A stretch of 64,000 bases of DNA. It comes from Leptasterias polaris (Eukaryota; Echinodermata; Asteroidea; Forcipulatida; Asteriidae). The stretch covers positions 124,001-188,000 of the forward strand of contig JAZGTN010000230.1 in NCBI GenBank assembly GCA_037783415.1, in the 5' to 3' direction. A model generated the notes under the pieces. It did no database searches and was not told the DNA's origin. It saw only the letters and a program-made list of their open reading frames with translations. Position numbers and translations under genes: made by a program. This document shows, piece after piece, positions 8,597 to 22,900 of the stretch. Each line of letters starts with the position of its first letter. Within the stretch, counting starts at the first letter, position 1.

Positions 8597-9740
8597 GCTA
8601 GAAAACGGGTTGACCTGAAACTTGAAAAATAAGTTATTGAGAATAGTCAATATCAGGTAACCAATAAACAAACTCTCACTCAAATAAGTGTCTCTAGAAA
8701 TATACAAAACAAAAATCTGAAAAATGTATTGATCACCCTAAAAGTTTGTCTACTCGACAATTGTCAGTTATTTAACAGTGAACTTCAATAAACAAATAAA
8801 AATTGTAATGGTCGTCTCTCAACTATTATGTACAACTTCGAGAAAGAAACAAAATGCTACGGGGAACTCACGTCTTCTTTTTTAAGACACAATGTGAAAA
8901 TCACCACTGAATTTCAATTATATACGACTAGATAATATTGGAAATGTGGATTAGTTACGTACTGATTTCAAAAACACCAGCAAAGAAATACGTAAACATT
9001 TCTCACATAACTTTGAGCTTTCCTGAGACAACCGTGTCACTACTAGTTTATACAATTCTTAGAAAAGGTTAACAATGGTAATTCGTTCAACTGTAGTCTT
9101 ATAGAATTTGTCAACAGAACGGATTGACAAGAACACTATATAAAGGTAAGTGAACTTTTAGCTGCCTTATTTGGCGGTTTTTATTTAAACAACCTGTTCC
9201 GTGAAAGTAATTGGTTCTTTCCGGTTGGAGTAAATACCTTTGTCTACAGGTGACTGTGGTTTGGTTGGAATTTGAAATATGCAGTATTATTGTAGCGTAG
9301 GCCTGCTTACGTGAACACAATGACTCCAGACGACTTTGGCTTTAAAGTTTCTTTGTTACTTGCACTATTGTCTTCAGGTGTTCTTTCATTCGACAGGTTG
9401 CCGGAGAAAGTTTGCAATGTTCAAGACTTGCTTTTTAGACACCGAAGAAACTCCAGCATTGTTGTAGCCAGATGTTTGCTTAATGGGTGGTTGTCAAAAG
9501 TGATCGTCAAAAGCTAAAGTTCAAATACGAACAGGTTTTTTGTTGTACAGTTCTAGGTACAGGCGACTGGACTATTTGTACAGGGTCGGTTGTAGTCGTT
9601 GAATCAGGGCCCTGGGTCGCGGCTTCCTTGGGCTCTATGGCATCTCAGCCCAGGTAGATATATTGGGAGATTTCTCCTAGAACATCATAACGGCTGTTGT
9701 AGGCAAATAAAGCATCAGAGTCGTAGATATTCCGCAAAAG
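8597..9740 (-). other. Long leader of the LTR retrotransposon
   Basis: About 1.14 kb between primer binding site and gag with no convincing gene. Its longest frames are under 75 codons and domain-free. Just before gag the minus strand reads CTTATTTTTCAAGTTTCAG then GTCAACC, which resembles a pyrimidine-rich 3' splice site. Candidate donors are weak. Confidence 0.5.
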
Positions 9741-9755
9741 CCGGATCTTCCACCA
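9741..9755 (-). promoter_or_regulatory. tRNA primer binding site
   Basis: Two nt inside the 5' LTR the minus strand reads TGGTGGAAGATCCGG. It starts with the TGG that pairs with the CCA end of a tRNA. The tRNA isotype is not assigned. Confidence 0.65.
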
Positions 9756-9757
9756 TA

Positions 9758-10738
9758 TGTGACCGGGGTTAAATATTACTATTTGCAGAAACGACTATTC
9801 TTTCCTCAGAAGATTTATTTTCTTTTATCACATATCTGTCGGAGAAATAACAGAATTCAAAAGACGTGTCTTCCTCCCGACATCATAGAGTAGAATCTCA
9901 ATAATTGAGTAATTAATAATATTGTAATAAATTAAACGTTAAAATATACAGTATCTATGTCTACGAGTTATTCCGAAAGTAAGGCATAACTAACAATATT
10001 CATAAAAGACTACGGGGCGGGTTTCTCTCGGCCCCGGGGATTACACATTTCAGAGCAAGACACATCGCTAGAAAAGGTATTATATTACCAAAACGAATAA
10101 TTATCAACTATGGCCATCAATAACAATTGTAGTTGGATGGCAACATCAACTGTACAACTAAAGTAAAATAACTTGTCTCTTGGCAGGTTCCCGCCAAAAC
10201 CTTTATGGCGTCCGCCATCTTGGAAACACATATCTATTAAATGAAAAATCTTGCAAACTTGTACAAAATATATTACAAGAAGTATTACTAAAGAGCTCGA
10301 CTTTCTCTTTCTAATAATCCAAACTAATAGGAAATAAATAAAGAGAATGTTGATTAAACTGAGTCCCGAGTTAGGGCGGAACTCTCGATTGACGAATCTC
10401 AATTCGGAATCTTGACAAAACAACATTAAAAAGTGGCTATAAATCTAATTAAAGGTATAAAACAAATATAAATGCAAGGGATTGTTTAAGTAACTGCTAT
10501 TTATGATAAAAGAGAAAATGTTAAATAAATTAGAAAAGATCATACCTGTCGGAGAAATAACAGAATTCAAAAGACGTGTCTTCCTCCCGACATCATAGAG
10601 TAGAATGACCCAATTTGATCAATTTGAAAATCAAGCCACCGCTAGGGGGCGCTCGATCCGGGGTTTGAGATGTTTGAATAAATGAATATATTAAGTCACT
10701 GGTGAAACATAACAATTACGTTTTTCCTGCCCGTCACA
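9758..10738 (-). repeat. 5' LTR (981 bp)
   Basis: Full-length partner of 1640-2620 with the same termini. I noticed only two substitutions between them, near 10163 (G versus A) and 10515 (G versus T), indicating a recent insertion. It carries its own pair of 61-bp hairpin repeats (9836-9896 and 10546-10606). The promoter must lie here, but I did not identify a convincing TATA box. Confidence 0.95.
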
Positions 10739-10742
10739 CTAA
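10739..10742. repeat. Target site duplication CTAA (right)
   Basis: Matches 1636-1639. Normal spacer sequence CTAACTTTAATTTAGG resumes here. Confidence 0.9.
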
Positions 10743-10810
10743 CTTTAATTTAGGGGCTTCAGTTTAGATTGTTTCTAACCTCCGTATGTTGAGGAAAAAT
10801 ACAAAAAGAT

Positions 10811-10928
10811 GTATACAGCACCCGGTATTCCCAGGAGGTCTCCCGTCCAAGTACTGACCGGGCCCGACGATGCTTAACTTCGGTGATCAGACGAGAAACG
10901 GTGTTTTCAGCATAGTATGGCAGTAGAC
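10811..10928 (-). rRNA. 5S rRNA gene, first after the LTR element
   Basis: Complete 118-bp copy with 3' end GTATAC and the 'agaaacggtg' variant. The LTR element is upstream of the next gene (1512-1629), so this gene keeps its own promoter side. Confidence 0.9.
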
Positions 10929-13900
10929 ACGTTGCTAACTTTAATTTAGGGGCTTCAGTTTAGATTGTTTCTAACCTCCGTATGTTGAGGAAAAATACAA
11001 AAAGATGTCTACAGCACCCGGTATTCCCAGGAGGTCTCCCGTCCAAGTACTGACCGGGCCCGACGATGCTTAACTTCGGTGATCAGACGAGAACCGGTGT
11101 TAACAGCGAAGTATGGCAGTAGAAACGTTGCTGACTTTAATTTAGGGGCTTCAGTTTCCAGTTTAGATATCTAACTTCCGTATTTTGAGGAAAAATACAA
11201 AATATGTCTACAACACCCGGTATTCCCAGGAGGTCTCCCGTCCAAGTACTGACCGGGCACGACGATGCTTAACTTCGGTGATCAGACGAGAACCGGTGTT
11301 TTCAGCGTAGTATGGCAGTAGACACGTTGCTAACTTTAATTTAGGGGCTTCAGTTTAGATTGTTTCTAACCTCCGTATGTTGAGGAAAAATACAAAAGGA
11401 TGTCTACAGCACCCGGTATTCCCTGGAGGTCTCCCGTCCAAGTTCTGACCGGGCCCGACGATGCTTAACTTCGGTGATCAGACGAGAACCGGTATTTTCA
11501 GCGTAGTATGGCAGTAGACACGTTGCTGTCTTTAATATAGGGGCTTCAGTTTCCAGTTTAGATCTAACCTCCGTATGTCGAGGAAAAATACAAAAGATGT
11601 CTACAGCACCCAGTATTCCCAGGAGGTCTCCCGTCCAAGTACTGACCGGGCCCGACGATGCTTAACTTCGGTGATCAGACGAGAACCGGTGTTTTCAGCA
11701 TAGTATGGCAGTCAACACTTTGCTGACTTTAATATAGGGGCTTCAGTTTCCAGTTTAGATCTAACCTCCGTATGTCGAGGAAAAATACAAAAGATGTCTA
11801 CAGCACCCGGTATTCCCAGGAGGTCTCCCGTCCAAGTACTGACCAGGCCCAACCATGCTTAACTTCAGTGATCAGACGAGAACCGGTGTTTTCAGCGTAG
11901 TATGGCAGTATACACGTTGCTAACTTTAATTTAGGGGCTTCAGTTTAGATTGTTTCTAACCTCCGTATGTTGAGGAAAAATACACAAATATGTCTACAGC
12001 ACCCGGTATTCCCAGGATGTCTCCCGTCCAAGTACTGACCGGGCCCGACGATGCTTAACTTCGGTGATCAGACGAGAACCGGTGTTTTCAGCGTAGTATG
12101 GCAGTAGACACTTTGCTGACTTTAATATAGGGGCTTCAGTTTCCAGTTTAGATCTAACCTCCGTATGTCGAGGAAAAATACAAAAGATGTCTACAGCACC
12201 CGCTATTCCCAGGAGGTCTCCCGTCCAAGTACTGAACGGGCCCGACGATGCTTAACTTCGGTGATCAGACGAGAACCGGTGTTTTCAGCGTAGTATGGCA
12301 GTAGACACGTTGCTAACTTAATTTAGGGGCTTCAGTTTAGATTGTTTCTAACCTCCGTATGTTGAGGAAAAATACAAAAAGATGTATACAGCACCCGGTA
12401 TTCCCAGGAGGTCTCCCGTCCAAGTACTGACCGGGCCCGACGATGCTTAACTTCGGTGATCAGACGAGAACCGGTGTTTTCAGCGTAGTATGGCAGTAGA
12501 CACGTTGCTAACTTTAATTTAGGGGCTTCAGTTTAGATTGTTTCTAACCTCCGTATGTTGAGGAAAAATACAAAAGGATGTCTACAGCACCCGGTATTCC
12601 CTGGAGGTCTCCCGTCCAAGTTCTGACCGGGCCCGACGATGCTTAACTTCGGTGATCAGACGAGAACCGGTATTTTCAGCGTAGTATGGCAGTAGACACG
12701 TTGCTGTCTTTAATATAGGGGCTTCAGTTTCCAGTTTAGATCTAACCTCCGTATGTCGAGGAAAAATACAAAAGATGTCTACAGCACCCGGTATTCCCAG
12801 GAGGTCTCCCGTCCAAGTTCTGACCGGGCCCGACGATGCTTAACTTCGGTGATCAGACGAGAACCGGTGTTTTCAGCGTAGTATGGCAGTAAACACTTTG
12901 CTGACTTTAATATAGGGGCTTCAGTTTCCAGTTTAGATCTAACCTCCGTATGTCGAGGAAAAATACAAAAGATGTCTACAGCACCCGGTATTCCCAGGAG
13001 GTCTCCCGTCCAAGTACTGACCGGGCCCGACGATGCTTAACTTCGGTGATCAGACGAGAACCGGTGTTTTCAGCGTAGTATGGCAGTAGACACGTTGCTA
13101 ACTTTAATTTAGGGACTTCTTTTTAGATTGTTTCTAACCTCCGTATGTTGAGGAAAAATACAAAAAGATGTCTACAGCACCCGGTATTCCCAGGAGGTCT
13201 CCCGTCCAAGTACTGACCGGGCCCGACGATGCTTAACTTCGGTGATCAGACGAGAACCGGTGTTTTCAGCGTAGTATGGCAGTAGACACGTTGCTGACTT
13301 TAATATAGGGGCTTCAGTTTCCAGTTTAGATCTAACCTCCGTATGTCGCGGAAAAATACAAAAGATGTCTACAGCACCCGGTATTCCCAGGAGGTCTCCC
13401 GTCCAAGTTCTGACCGGGCCAGACGATGCTTAACTTCGGATATCAGACGAGAACCGGTGTTTTCAGCATAGTATGGCAGTAGACACGTTGCTAACTTTAA
13501 TTTAGGGGCTTCAGTTTAGATTGTTTCTAACCTCCGTATGTTGAGGAAAAATACAAAAAGATGTCTACAGCACCCGGTATTCCCAGGAGGTCTCCCGTCC
13601 AAGTACTGACCGGGCCCGACGATGCTTAACTTCGGTGATCAGACGAGAACCGGTGTTTTCAGCGTAGTATGGCAGTAGACACGTTGCTAACTTTAATTTA
13701 GGGGCTTCAGTTTAGATTGTTTCTAACCTCCGTATGTTGAGGAAAAATACAAAAAGATGTCTACAGCACCCGGTATTCCCAGGAGGTCTGCCGTCCAAGT
13801 ACTGACCGGGCCCGACGATGCTTAACTTCGGTGATCAGACGAGAACCGGTGTTTTCAGCGTAGTATGGCAGTAGACACGTTGCTAACTTTAATTTAGGGG

Positions 13901-16900
13901 CTTCAGTTTAGATTGTTTCTAACCTCCGTATGTTGAGGAAAAATACAAAAAGATGTATACAGCACCCGGTATTCCCAGGAGGTCTCCCGTCCAAGTACTG
14001 ACCGGGCCCGACGATGCTTAACTTCGGTCATCAGACGAGAACCGGTGTTTTCAGCGTAGTATGGCAGTAGACACGTTGCTAACTTTAATTTAGGGGCTTC
14101 AGTTTAGATTGTTTCTAACCTCCGTATGTTGAAGAAAAATACAAAAAGATGTCTACAGCACCCGGTATTCCCAGGAGGTCTGCCGTCCAAGTACTGACCG
14201 GGCCCGACGATGCTTAACTTCGGTGATCAGACGAGAACCGGTGTTTTCAGCGTAGTATGGCAGTAGACACGTTGCTAACTTTAATTTAGGGGCTTCAGTT
14301 TAGATTGTTTCTAACCTCCGTATGTTGAGGAAAAATACAAAAAGATGTATACAGCACCCGGTATTCCCAGGAGGTCTCCCGTCCAAGTACTGACCGGGCC
14401 CGACGATGCTTAACTTCGGTCATCAGACGAGAACCGGTGTTTTCAGCGTAGTATGGCAGTAGACACGTTGCTAACTTTAATTTAGGGGCTTCAGTTTAGA
14501 TTGTTTCTAACCTCCGTATGTTGAAGAAAAATACAAAAAGATGTCTACAGCACCCGGTATTCCCAGGAGGTCTCCCGTCCAAGTACTGACCGGGCCCGAC
14601 GATGCTTAACTTCGGTGATCAGACGAGAACCGGTGTTTTCAGCGAAGTATGGCAGTAGACACGTTGCTGACTTTAATTTAGGGGCTTCAGTTTCCAGTTT
14701 AGATATCTAACTTCCGTATTTTGAGGAAAAATACAAAATATGTCTACAACACCCGGTATTCCCAGGAGGTCTCCCGTCCAAGTACTGACCGGGCACGACG
14801 ATGCTTAACTTCGGTGATCAGACGAGAACCGGTGTTTTCAGCGTAGTATGGCAGTAGACACGTTGCTAACTTTAATTTAGGGGCTTCAGTTTAGATTGTT
14901 TCTAACCTCCGTATGTTGAGGAAAAATACAAAAGGATGTCTACAGCACCCGGTATTCCCTGGAGGTCTCCCGTCCAAGTTCTGACCGGGCCCGACGATGC
15001 TTAACTTCGGTGATCAGACGAGAACCGGTATTTTCAGCGTAGTATGGCAGTAGACACGTTGCTGTCTTTAATATAGGGGCTTCAGTTTCCAGTTTAGATC
15101 TAACCTCCGTATGTCGAGGAAAAATACAAAAGATGTCTACAGCACCCGGTATTCCCAGGAGGTCTCCCGTCCAAGTACTGACCGGGCCCGACGATGCTTA
15201 ACTTCGGTGATCAGACGAGAACCGGTGTTTTCAGCGTAGTATGGCAGTAAACACTTTGCTGACTTTAATATAGGGGCTTCAGTTTCCAGTTTAGATCTAA
15301 CCTCCGTATGTCGAGGAAAAATACAAAAGATGTCTACAGCACCCGGTATTCCCAGGAGGTCTCCCGTCCAAGTACTGACCGGGCCCGACGATGCTTAACT
15401 TCGGTGATCAGACGAGAACCGGTGTTTTCAGCGTAGTATGGCAGTAGACACGTTGCTAACTTTAATTTAGGGGCTTCAGTTTAGATTGTTTCTAACCTCC
15501 GTATGTTGAGGAAAAATACAAAAAGATGTCTACAGCACCCGGTATTCCCAGGAGGTCTGCCGTCCAAGTACTGACCGGGCCCGACGATGCTTAACTTCGG
15601 TGATCAGACGAGAACCGGTGTTTTCAGCGTAGTATGGCAGTAGACACGTTGCTAACTTTAATTTAGGGGCTTCAGTTTAGATTGTTTCTAACCTCCGTAT
15701 GTTGAGGAAAAATACAAAAAGATGTATACAGCACCCGGTATTCCCAGGAGGTCTCCCGTCCAAGTACTGACCGGGCCCGACGATGCTTAACTTCGGTCAT
15801 CAGACGAGAACCGGTGTTTTCAGCGTAGTATGGCAGTAGACACGTTGCTAACTTTAATTTAGGGGCTTCAGTTTAGATTGTTTCTAACCTCCGTATGTTG
15901 AAGAAAAATACAAAAAGATGTCTACAGCACCCGGTATTCCCAGGAGGTCTGCCGTCCAAGTACTGACCGGGCCCGACGATGCTTAACTTCGGTGATCAGA
16001 CGAGAACCGGTGTTTTCAGCGTAGTATGGCAGTAGACACGTTGCTAACTTTAATTTAGGGGCTTCAGTTTAGATTGTTTCTAACCTCCGTATGTTGAGGA
16101 AAAATACAAAAAGATGTATACAGCACCCGGTATTCCCAGGAGGTCTCCCGTCCAAGTACTGACCGGGCCCGACGATGCTTAACTTCGGTCATCAGACGAG
16201 AACCGGTGTTTTCAGCGTAGTATGGCAGTAGACACGTTGCTAACTTTAATTTAGGGGCTTCAGTTTAGATTGTTTCTAACCTCCGTATGTTGAAGAAAAA
16301 TACAAAAAGATGTCTACAGCACCCGGTATTCCCAGGAGGTCTCCCGTCCAAGTACTGACCGGGCCCGACGATGCTTAACTTCGGTGATCAGACGAGAACC
16401 GGTGTTTTCAGCGAAGTATGGCAGTAGACACGTTGCTGACTTTAATTTAGGGGCTTCAGTTTCCAGTTTAGATATCTAACTTCCGTATTTTGAGGAAAAA
16501 TACAAAATATGTCTACAACACCCGGTATTCCCAGGAGGTCTCCCGTCCAAGTACTGACCGGGCACGACGATGCTTAACTTCGGTGATCAGACGAGAACCG
16601 GTGTTTTCAGCGTAGTATGGCAGTAGACACGTTGCTAACTTTAATTTAGGGGCTTCAGTTTAGATTGTTTCTAACCTCCGTATGTTGAGGAAAAATACAA
16701 AAGGATGTCTACAGCACCCGGTATTCCCTGGAGGTCTCCCGTCCAAGTTCTGACCGGGCCCGACGATGCTTAACTTCGGTGATCAGACGAGAACCGGTAT
16801 TTTCAGCGTAGTATGGCAGTAGACACGTTGCTGTCTTTAATATAGGGGCTTCAGTTTCCAGTTTAGATCTAACCTCCGTATGTCGAGGAAAAATACAAAA

Positions 16901-19900
16901 GATGTCTACAGCACCCGGTATTCCCAGGAGGTCTCCCGTCCAAGTACTGACCGGGCCCGACGATGCTTAACTTCGGTGATCAGACGAGAACCGGTGTTTT
17001 CAGCGTAGTATGGCAGTAAACACTTTGCTGACTTTAATATAGGGGCTTCAGTTTCCAGTTTAGATCTAACCTCCGTATGTCGAGGAAAAATACAAAAGAT
17101 GTCTACAGCACCCGGTATTCCCAGGAGGTCTCCCGTCCAAGTACTGACCAGGCCCGACCATGCTTAACTTCAGTGATCAGACGAGAACCGGTGTTTTCAG
17201 CGTAGTATGGCAGTATACACGTTGCTAACTTTAATTTAGGGGCTTCAGTTTAGATTGTTTCTAACCTCCGTATGTTGAGGAAAAATACAAAAATATGTCT
17301 ACAGCACCCGGTATTCCCAGGATGTCTCCCGTCCAAGTACTGACCGGGCCCGACGATGCTTAACTTCGGTGATCAGACGAGAACCGGTGTTTTCAGCGTA
17401 GTATGGCAGTAGACACTTTGCTGACTTTAATATAGGGGCTTCAGTTTCCAGTTTAGATCTAACCTCCGTATGACGAGGAAAAATACAAAAGATGTCTACA
17501 GCACCCGCTATTCCCAGGAGGTCTCCCGTCCAAGTACTGAACGGGCCCGACCATGCTTAACTTCAGTGATCAGACGAGAACCGGTGTTTTCAGCGTAGTA
17601 TGGCAGTAGACACGTTGCTAACTTTAATTTAGGGGCTTCAGTTTAGATTGTTTCTAACCTCCGTATGTTGAGGAAAAATACAAAAATATGTCTACAGCAC
17701 CCGGTATTCCCAGGATGTCTCCCGTCCAAGTACTGACCGGGCCCGACGATGCTTAACTTCGGTGATCAGACGAGAACCGGTGTTTTCAGCGGAGTATGGC
17801 AGTAGACACTTTGCTGACTTTAATATAGGGGCTTCAGTTTCCAGTTTAGATCTAACCTCCGTATGACGAGGAAAAATACAAAAGATGTCTACAGCACCCG
17901 CTATTCCCAGGAGGTCTCCCGTCCAAGTACTGAACGGGCCCGACGATGCTTAACTTCGGTGATCAGACGAGAACCGGTGTTTTCAGCGTAGTATGGCAGT
18001 AGACACGTTGCTAACTTTAATTTAGGGGCTTCAGTTTAGATTGTTTCTAACCTCCGTATGTTGAGGAAAAATACAAAAAGATGTCTACAGCACCCGGTAT
18101 TCCCAGGAGGTCTCCCGTCCAAGTACTGACCGGGCCCGACGATGCTTAACTTCGGTGATCAGACGAGAAACGGTGTTTTCAGCATAGTATGGCAGTAGAC
18201 ACGTTGCTAACTTTAATTTAGGGGCTTCAGTTTAGATTGTTTCTAACCTCCGTATGTTGAGGAAAAATACAAAAAGATGTCTACAGCACCCGCTATTCCC
18301 AGGAGGTCTCCCGTCCAAGTACTGAACGGGCCCGACGATGCTTAACTTCGGTGATCAGACGAGAACCGGTGTTTTCAGCGTAGTATGGCAGTAGACACGT
18401 TGCTAACTTAATTTAGGGGCTTCAGTTTAGATTGTTTCTAACCTCCGTATGTTGAGGAAAAATACAAAAAGATGTCTACAGCACCCGGTATTCCCAGGAG
18501 GTCTCCCGTCCAAGTACTGACCGGGCCCGACGATGCTTAACTTCGGTGATCAGACGAGAACCGGTGTTTTCAGCGTAGTATGGCAGTAGACACGTTGCTA
18601 ACTTTAATATAGGGGCTTCAGTTTCCAGTTTAGATCTAACCTCCGTATGTCGAGGAAAAATACAAAAGATGTCTACAGCACCCGGTATTCCCAGGAGGTC
18701 TCCCGTCCAAGTTCTGACCGGGCCAGACGATGCTTAACTTCGGATATCAGACGAGAACCGGTGTTTTCAGCATAGTATGGCAGTAGACACGTTGCTAACT
18801 TTAATTTAGGGGCTTCAGTTTAGATTGTTTCTAACCTCCGTATGTTGAGGAAAAATACAAAAAGATGTCTACAGCACCCGGTATTCCCAGGAGGTCTCCC
18901 GTCCAAGTACTGACCGGGCCCGACGATGCTTAACTTCGGTGATCAGACGAGAACCGGTGTTTTCAGCGTAGTATGGCAGTAGACACGTTGCTAACTTTAA
19001 TTTAGGGGCTTCAGTTTAGATTGTTTCTAACCTCCGTATGTTGAGGAAAAATACAAAAAGATGTCTACAGCACCCGGTATTCCCAGGAGGTCTGCCGTCC
19101 AAGTACTGACCGGGCCCGACGATGCTTAACTTCGGTGATCAGACGAGAACCGGTGTTTTCAGCGTAGTATGGCAGTAGACACGTTGCTAACTTTAATTTA
19201 GGGGCTTCAGTTTAGATTGTTTCTAACCTCCGTATGTTGAGGAAAAATACAAAAAGATGTATACAGCACCCGGTATTCCCAGGAGGTCTCCCGTCCAAGT
19301 ACTGACCGGGCCCGACGATGCTTAACTTCGGTCATCAGACGAGAACCGGTGTTTTCAGCGTAGTATGGCAGTAGACACTTTGCTGACTTTAATATAGGGG
19401 CTTCAGTTTCCAGTTTAGATCTAACCTCCGTATGACGAGGAAAAATACAAAAGATGTCTACAGCACCCGCTATTCCCAGGAGGTCTCCCGTCCAAGTACT
19501 GAACGGGCCCGACCATGCTTAACTTCAGTGATCAGACGAGAACCGGTGTTTTCAGCGTAGTATGGCAGTAGACACGTTGCTAACTTTAATTTAGGGGCTT
19601 CAGTTTAGATTGTTTCTAACCTCCGTATGTTGAGGAAAAATACAAAAATATGTCTACAGCACCCGGTATTCCCAGGATGTCTCCCGTCCAAGTACTGACC
19701 GGGCCCGACGATGCTTAACTTCGGTGATCAGACGAGAACCGGTGTTTTCAGCGTAGTATGGCAGTAGACACTTTGCTGACTTTAATATAGGGGCTTCAGT
19801 TTCCAGTTTAGATCTAACCTCCGTATGACGAGGAAAAATACAAAAGATGTCTACAGCACCCGCTATTCCCAGGAGGTCTCCCGTCCAAGTACTGAACGGG

Positions 19901-22900
19901 CCCGACGATGCTTAACTTCGGTGATCAGACGAGAACCGGTGTTTTCAGCGTAGTATGGCAGTAGACACGTTGCTAACTTTAATTTAGGGGCTTCAGTTTA
20001 GATTGTTTCTAACCTCCGTATGTTGAGGAAAAATACAAAAAGATGTCTACAGCACCCGGTATTCCCAGGAGGTCTCCCGTCCAAGTACTGACCGGGCCCG
20101 ACGATGCTTAACTTCGGTGATCAGACGAGAAACGGTGTTTTCAGCATAGTATGGCAGTAGACACGTTGCTAACTTTAATTTAGGGGCTTCAGTTTAGATT
20201 GTTTCTAACCTCCGTATGTTGAGGAAAAATACAAAAAGATGTCTACAGCACCCGCTATTCCCAGGAGGTCTCCCGTCCAAGTACTGAACGGGCCCGACGA
20301 TGCTTAACTTCGGTGATCAGACGAGAACCGGTGTTTTCAGCGTAGTATGGCAGTAGACACGTTGCTAACTTAATTTAGGGGCTTCAGTTTAGATTGTTTC
20401 TAACCTCCGTATGTTGAGGAAAAATACAAAAAGATGTCTACAGCACCCGGTATTCCCAGGAGGTCTCCCGTCCAAGTACTGACCGGGCCCGACGATGCTT
20501 AACTTCAGTGATCAGACGAGAACCGGTGTTTTCAGCGTAGTATGGCAGTAGACACGTTGCTAACTTTAATATAGGGGCTTCAGTTTCCAGTTTAGATCTA
20601 ACCTCCGTATGTCGAGGAAAAATACAAAAGATGTCTACAGCACCCGGTATTCCCAGGAGGTCTCCCGTCCAAGTTCTGACCGGGCCAGACGATGCTTAAC
20701 TTCGGATATCAGACGAGAACCGGTGTTTTCAGCATAGTATGGCAGTAGACACGTTGCTAACTTTAATTTAGGGGCTTCAGTTTAGATTGTTTCTAACCTC
20801 CGTATGTTGAGGAAAAATACAAAAAGATGTCTACAGCACCCGGTATTCCCAGGAGGTCTCCCGTCCAAGTACTGACCGGGCCCGACGATGCTTAACTTCG
20901 GTGATCAGACGAGAACCGGTGTTTTCAGCGAAGTATGGCAGTAGACACGTTGCTGACTTTAATTTAGGGGCTTCAGTTTCCAGTTTAGATATCTAACTTC
21001 CGTATTTTGAGGAAAAATACAAAATATGTCTACAGCACCAGTTATTCCCAGGAGGTCTCCCGTCCAAGTACTGACCGGGCCCGACGATGCTTAACTTCGG
21101 TGATCAGACGAGAACCGGTGTTTTCAGCGTAGTATGGCAGTAGACACTTTGCTGACTTTAATATAGGGGCTTCAGTTTCCAGTTTAGATCTAACCTCCGT
21201 ATGTCGAGGAAAAATACAAAAGATGTCTATAGCACCCGGTATTCCCAGGAGGTCTCCCGTCCAAGTACTGACCGGGCCCGACGATGCTTAACTTCGGTGA
21301 TCAGACGAGAACCGGTGTTTTCAGCGTAGTATGGCAGTAGACACGTTGCTAACTTTAATTTAGGGACTTCTTTTTAGATTGTTTCTAACCTCCGTATGTT
21401 GAGGAAAAATACAAAAAGATGTCTACAGCACCCGGTATTCCCAGGAGGTCTCCCGTCCAAGTACTGACCGGGCCCGACGATGCTTAACTTCGGTGATCAG
21501 ACGAGAACCGGTGTTTTCAGCGTAGTATGGCAGTAGACACGTTGCTGACTTTAATATAGGGGCTTCAGTTTCCAGTTTAGATCTAACCTCCGTATGTCGC
21601 GGAAAAATACAAAAGATGTCTACAGCACCCGGTATTCCCAGGAGGTCTCCCGTCCAAGTTCTGACCGGGCCAGACGATGCTTAACTTCGGATATCAGACG
21701 AGAACCGGTGTTTTCAGCATAGTATGGCAGTAGACACGTTGCTAACTTTAATTTAGGGGCTTCAGTTTAGATTGTTTCTAACCTTCGTATGTTGAGGAAA
21801 AATACAAAAAGATGTCTACAGCACCCGGTATTCCCAGGAGGTCTCCCGTCCAAGTACTGACCGGGCCCGACGATGCTTAACTTCGGTGATCAGACGAGAA
21901 CCGGTGTTTTCAGCGTAGTATGGCAGTAGACACGTTGCTAACTTTAATTTAGGGGCTTCAGTTTAGATTGTTTCTAACCTCCGTATGTTGAGGAAAAATA
22001 CAAAAAGATGTCTACAGCACCCGGTATTCCCAGGAGGTCTGCCGTCCAAGTACTGACCGGGCCCGACGATGCTTAACTTCGGTGATCAGACGAGAACCGG
22101 TGTTTTCAGCGTAGTATGGCAGTAGACACGTTGCTAACTTTAATTTAGGGGCTTCAGTTTAGATTGTTTCTAACCTCTGTATGTTGAGGAAAAATACAAA
22201 AAGATGTATACAGCACCCGGTATTCCCAGGAGGTCTCCCGTCCAAGTACTGACCGGGCCCGACGATGCTTAACTTCGGTCATCAGACGAGAACCGGTGTT
22301 TTCAGCGTAGTATGGCAGTAGACACGTTGCTAACTTTAATTTAGGGGCTTCAGTTTAGATTGTTTCTAACCTCCGTATGTTGAAGAAAAATACAAAAAGA
22401 TGTCTACAGCACCCGGTATTCCCAGGAGGTCTCCCGTCCAAGTACTGACCGGGCCCGACGATGCTTAACTTCGGTGATCAGACGAGAAACGGTGTTTTCA
22501 GCATAGTATGGCAGTAGACACGTTGCTAACTTTAATTTAGGGGCTTCAGTTTAGATTGTTTCTAACCTCCGTATGTTGAGGAAAAATACAAAAAGATGTC
22601 TACAGCACCCGGTATTCCCAGGAGGTCTCCCGTCCAAGTACTGACCGGGCCCGACGATGCTTAACTTCGGTGATCAGACGAGAACCGGTGTTTTCAGCGA
22701 AGTATGGCAGTAGACACGTTGCTGACTTTAATTTAGGGGCTTCAGTTTCCAGTTTAGATATCTAACTTCCGTATTTTGAGGAAAAATACAAAATATGTCT
22801 ACAACACCCGGTATTCCCAGGAGGTCTCCCGTCCAAGTACTGACCGGGCACGACGATGCTTAACTTCGGTGATCAGACGAGAACCGGTGTTTTCAGCGTA

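Larger units (their letters stand above)
1640..10738 (-). mobile_element. Ty3/gypsy LTR retrotransposon, complete
   Basis: A 9,099-bp element inserted in a 5S spacer and transcribed on the minus strand. Order in element sense: 5' LTR (9758-10738), primer binding site, leader of about 1.16 kb, gag, pol (protease, reverse transcriptase, RNase H, integrase), polypurine tract, 3' LTR (1640-2620). RT before integrase is the Ty3/gypsy (Metaviridae) order. LTRs begin TG and end CA, are both 981 bp, and differ at only the two positions I noticed. Both reading frames are open. The element is therefore young and possibly competent. I see no env gene between pol and the 3' LTR. Confidence 0.95.
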
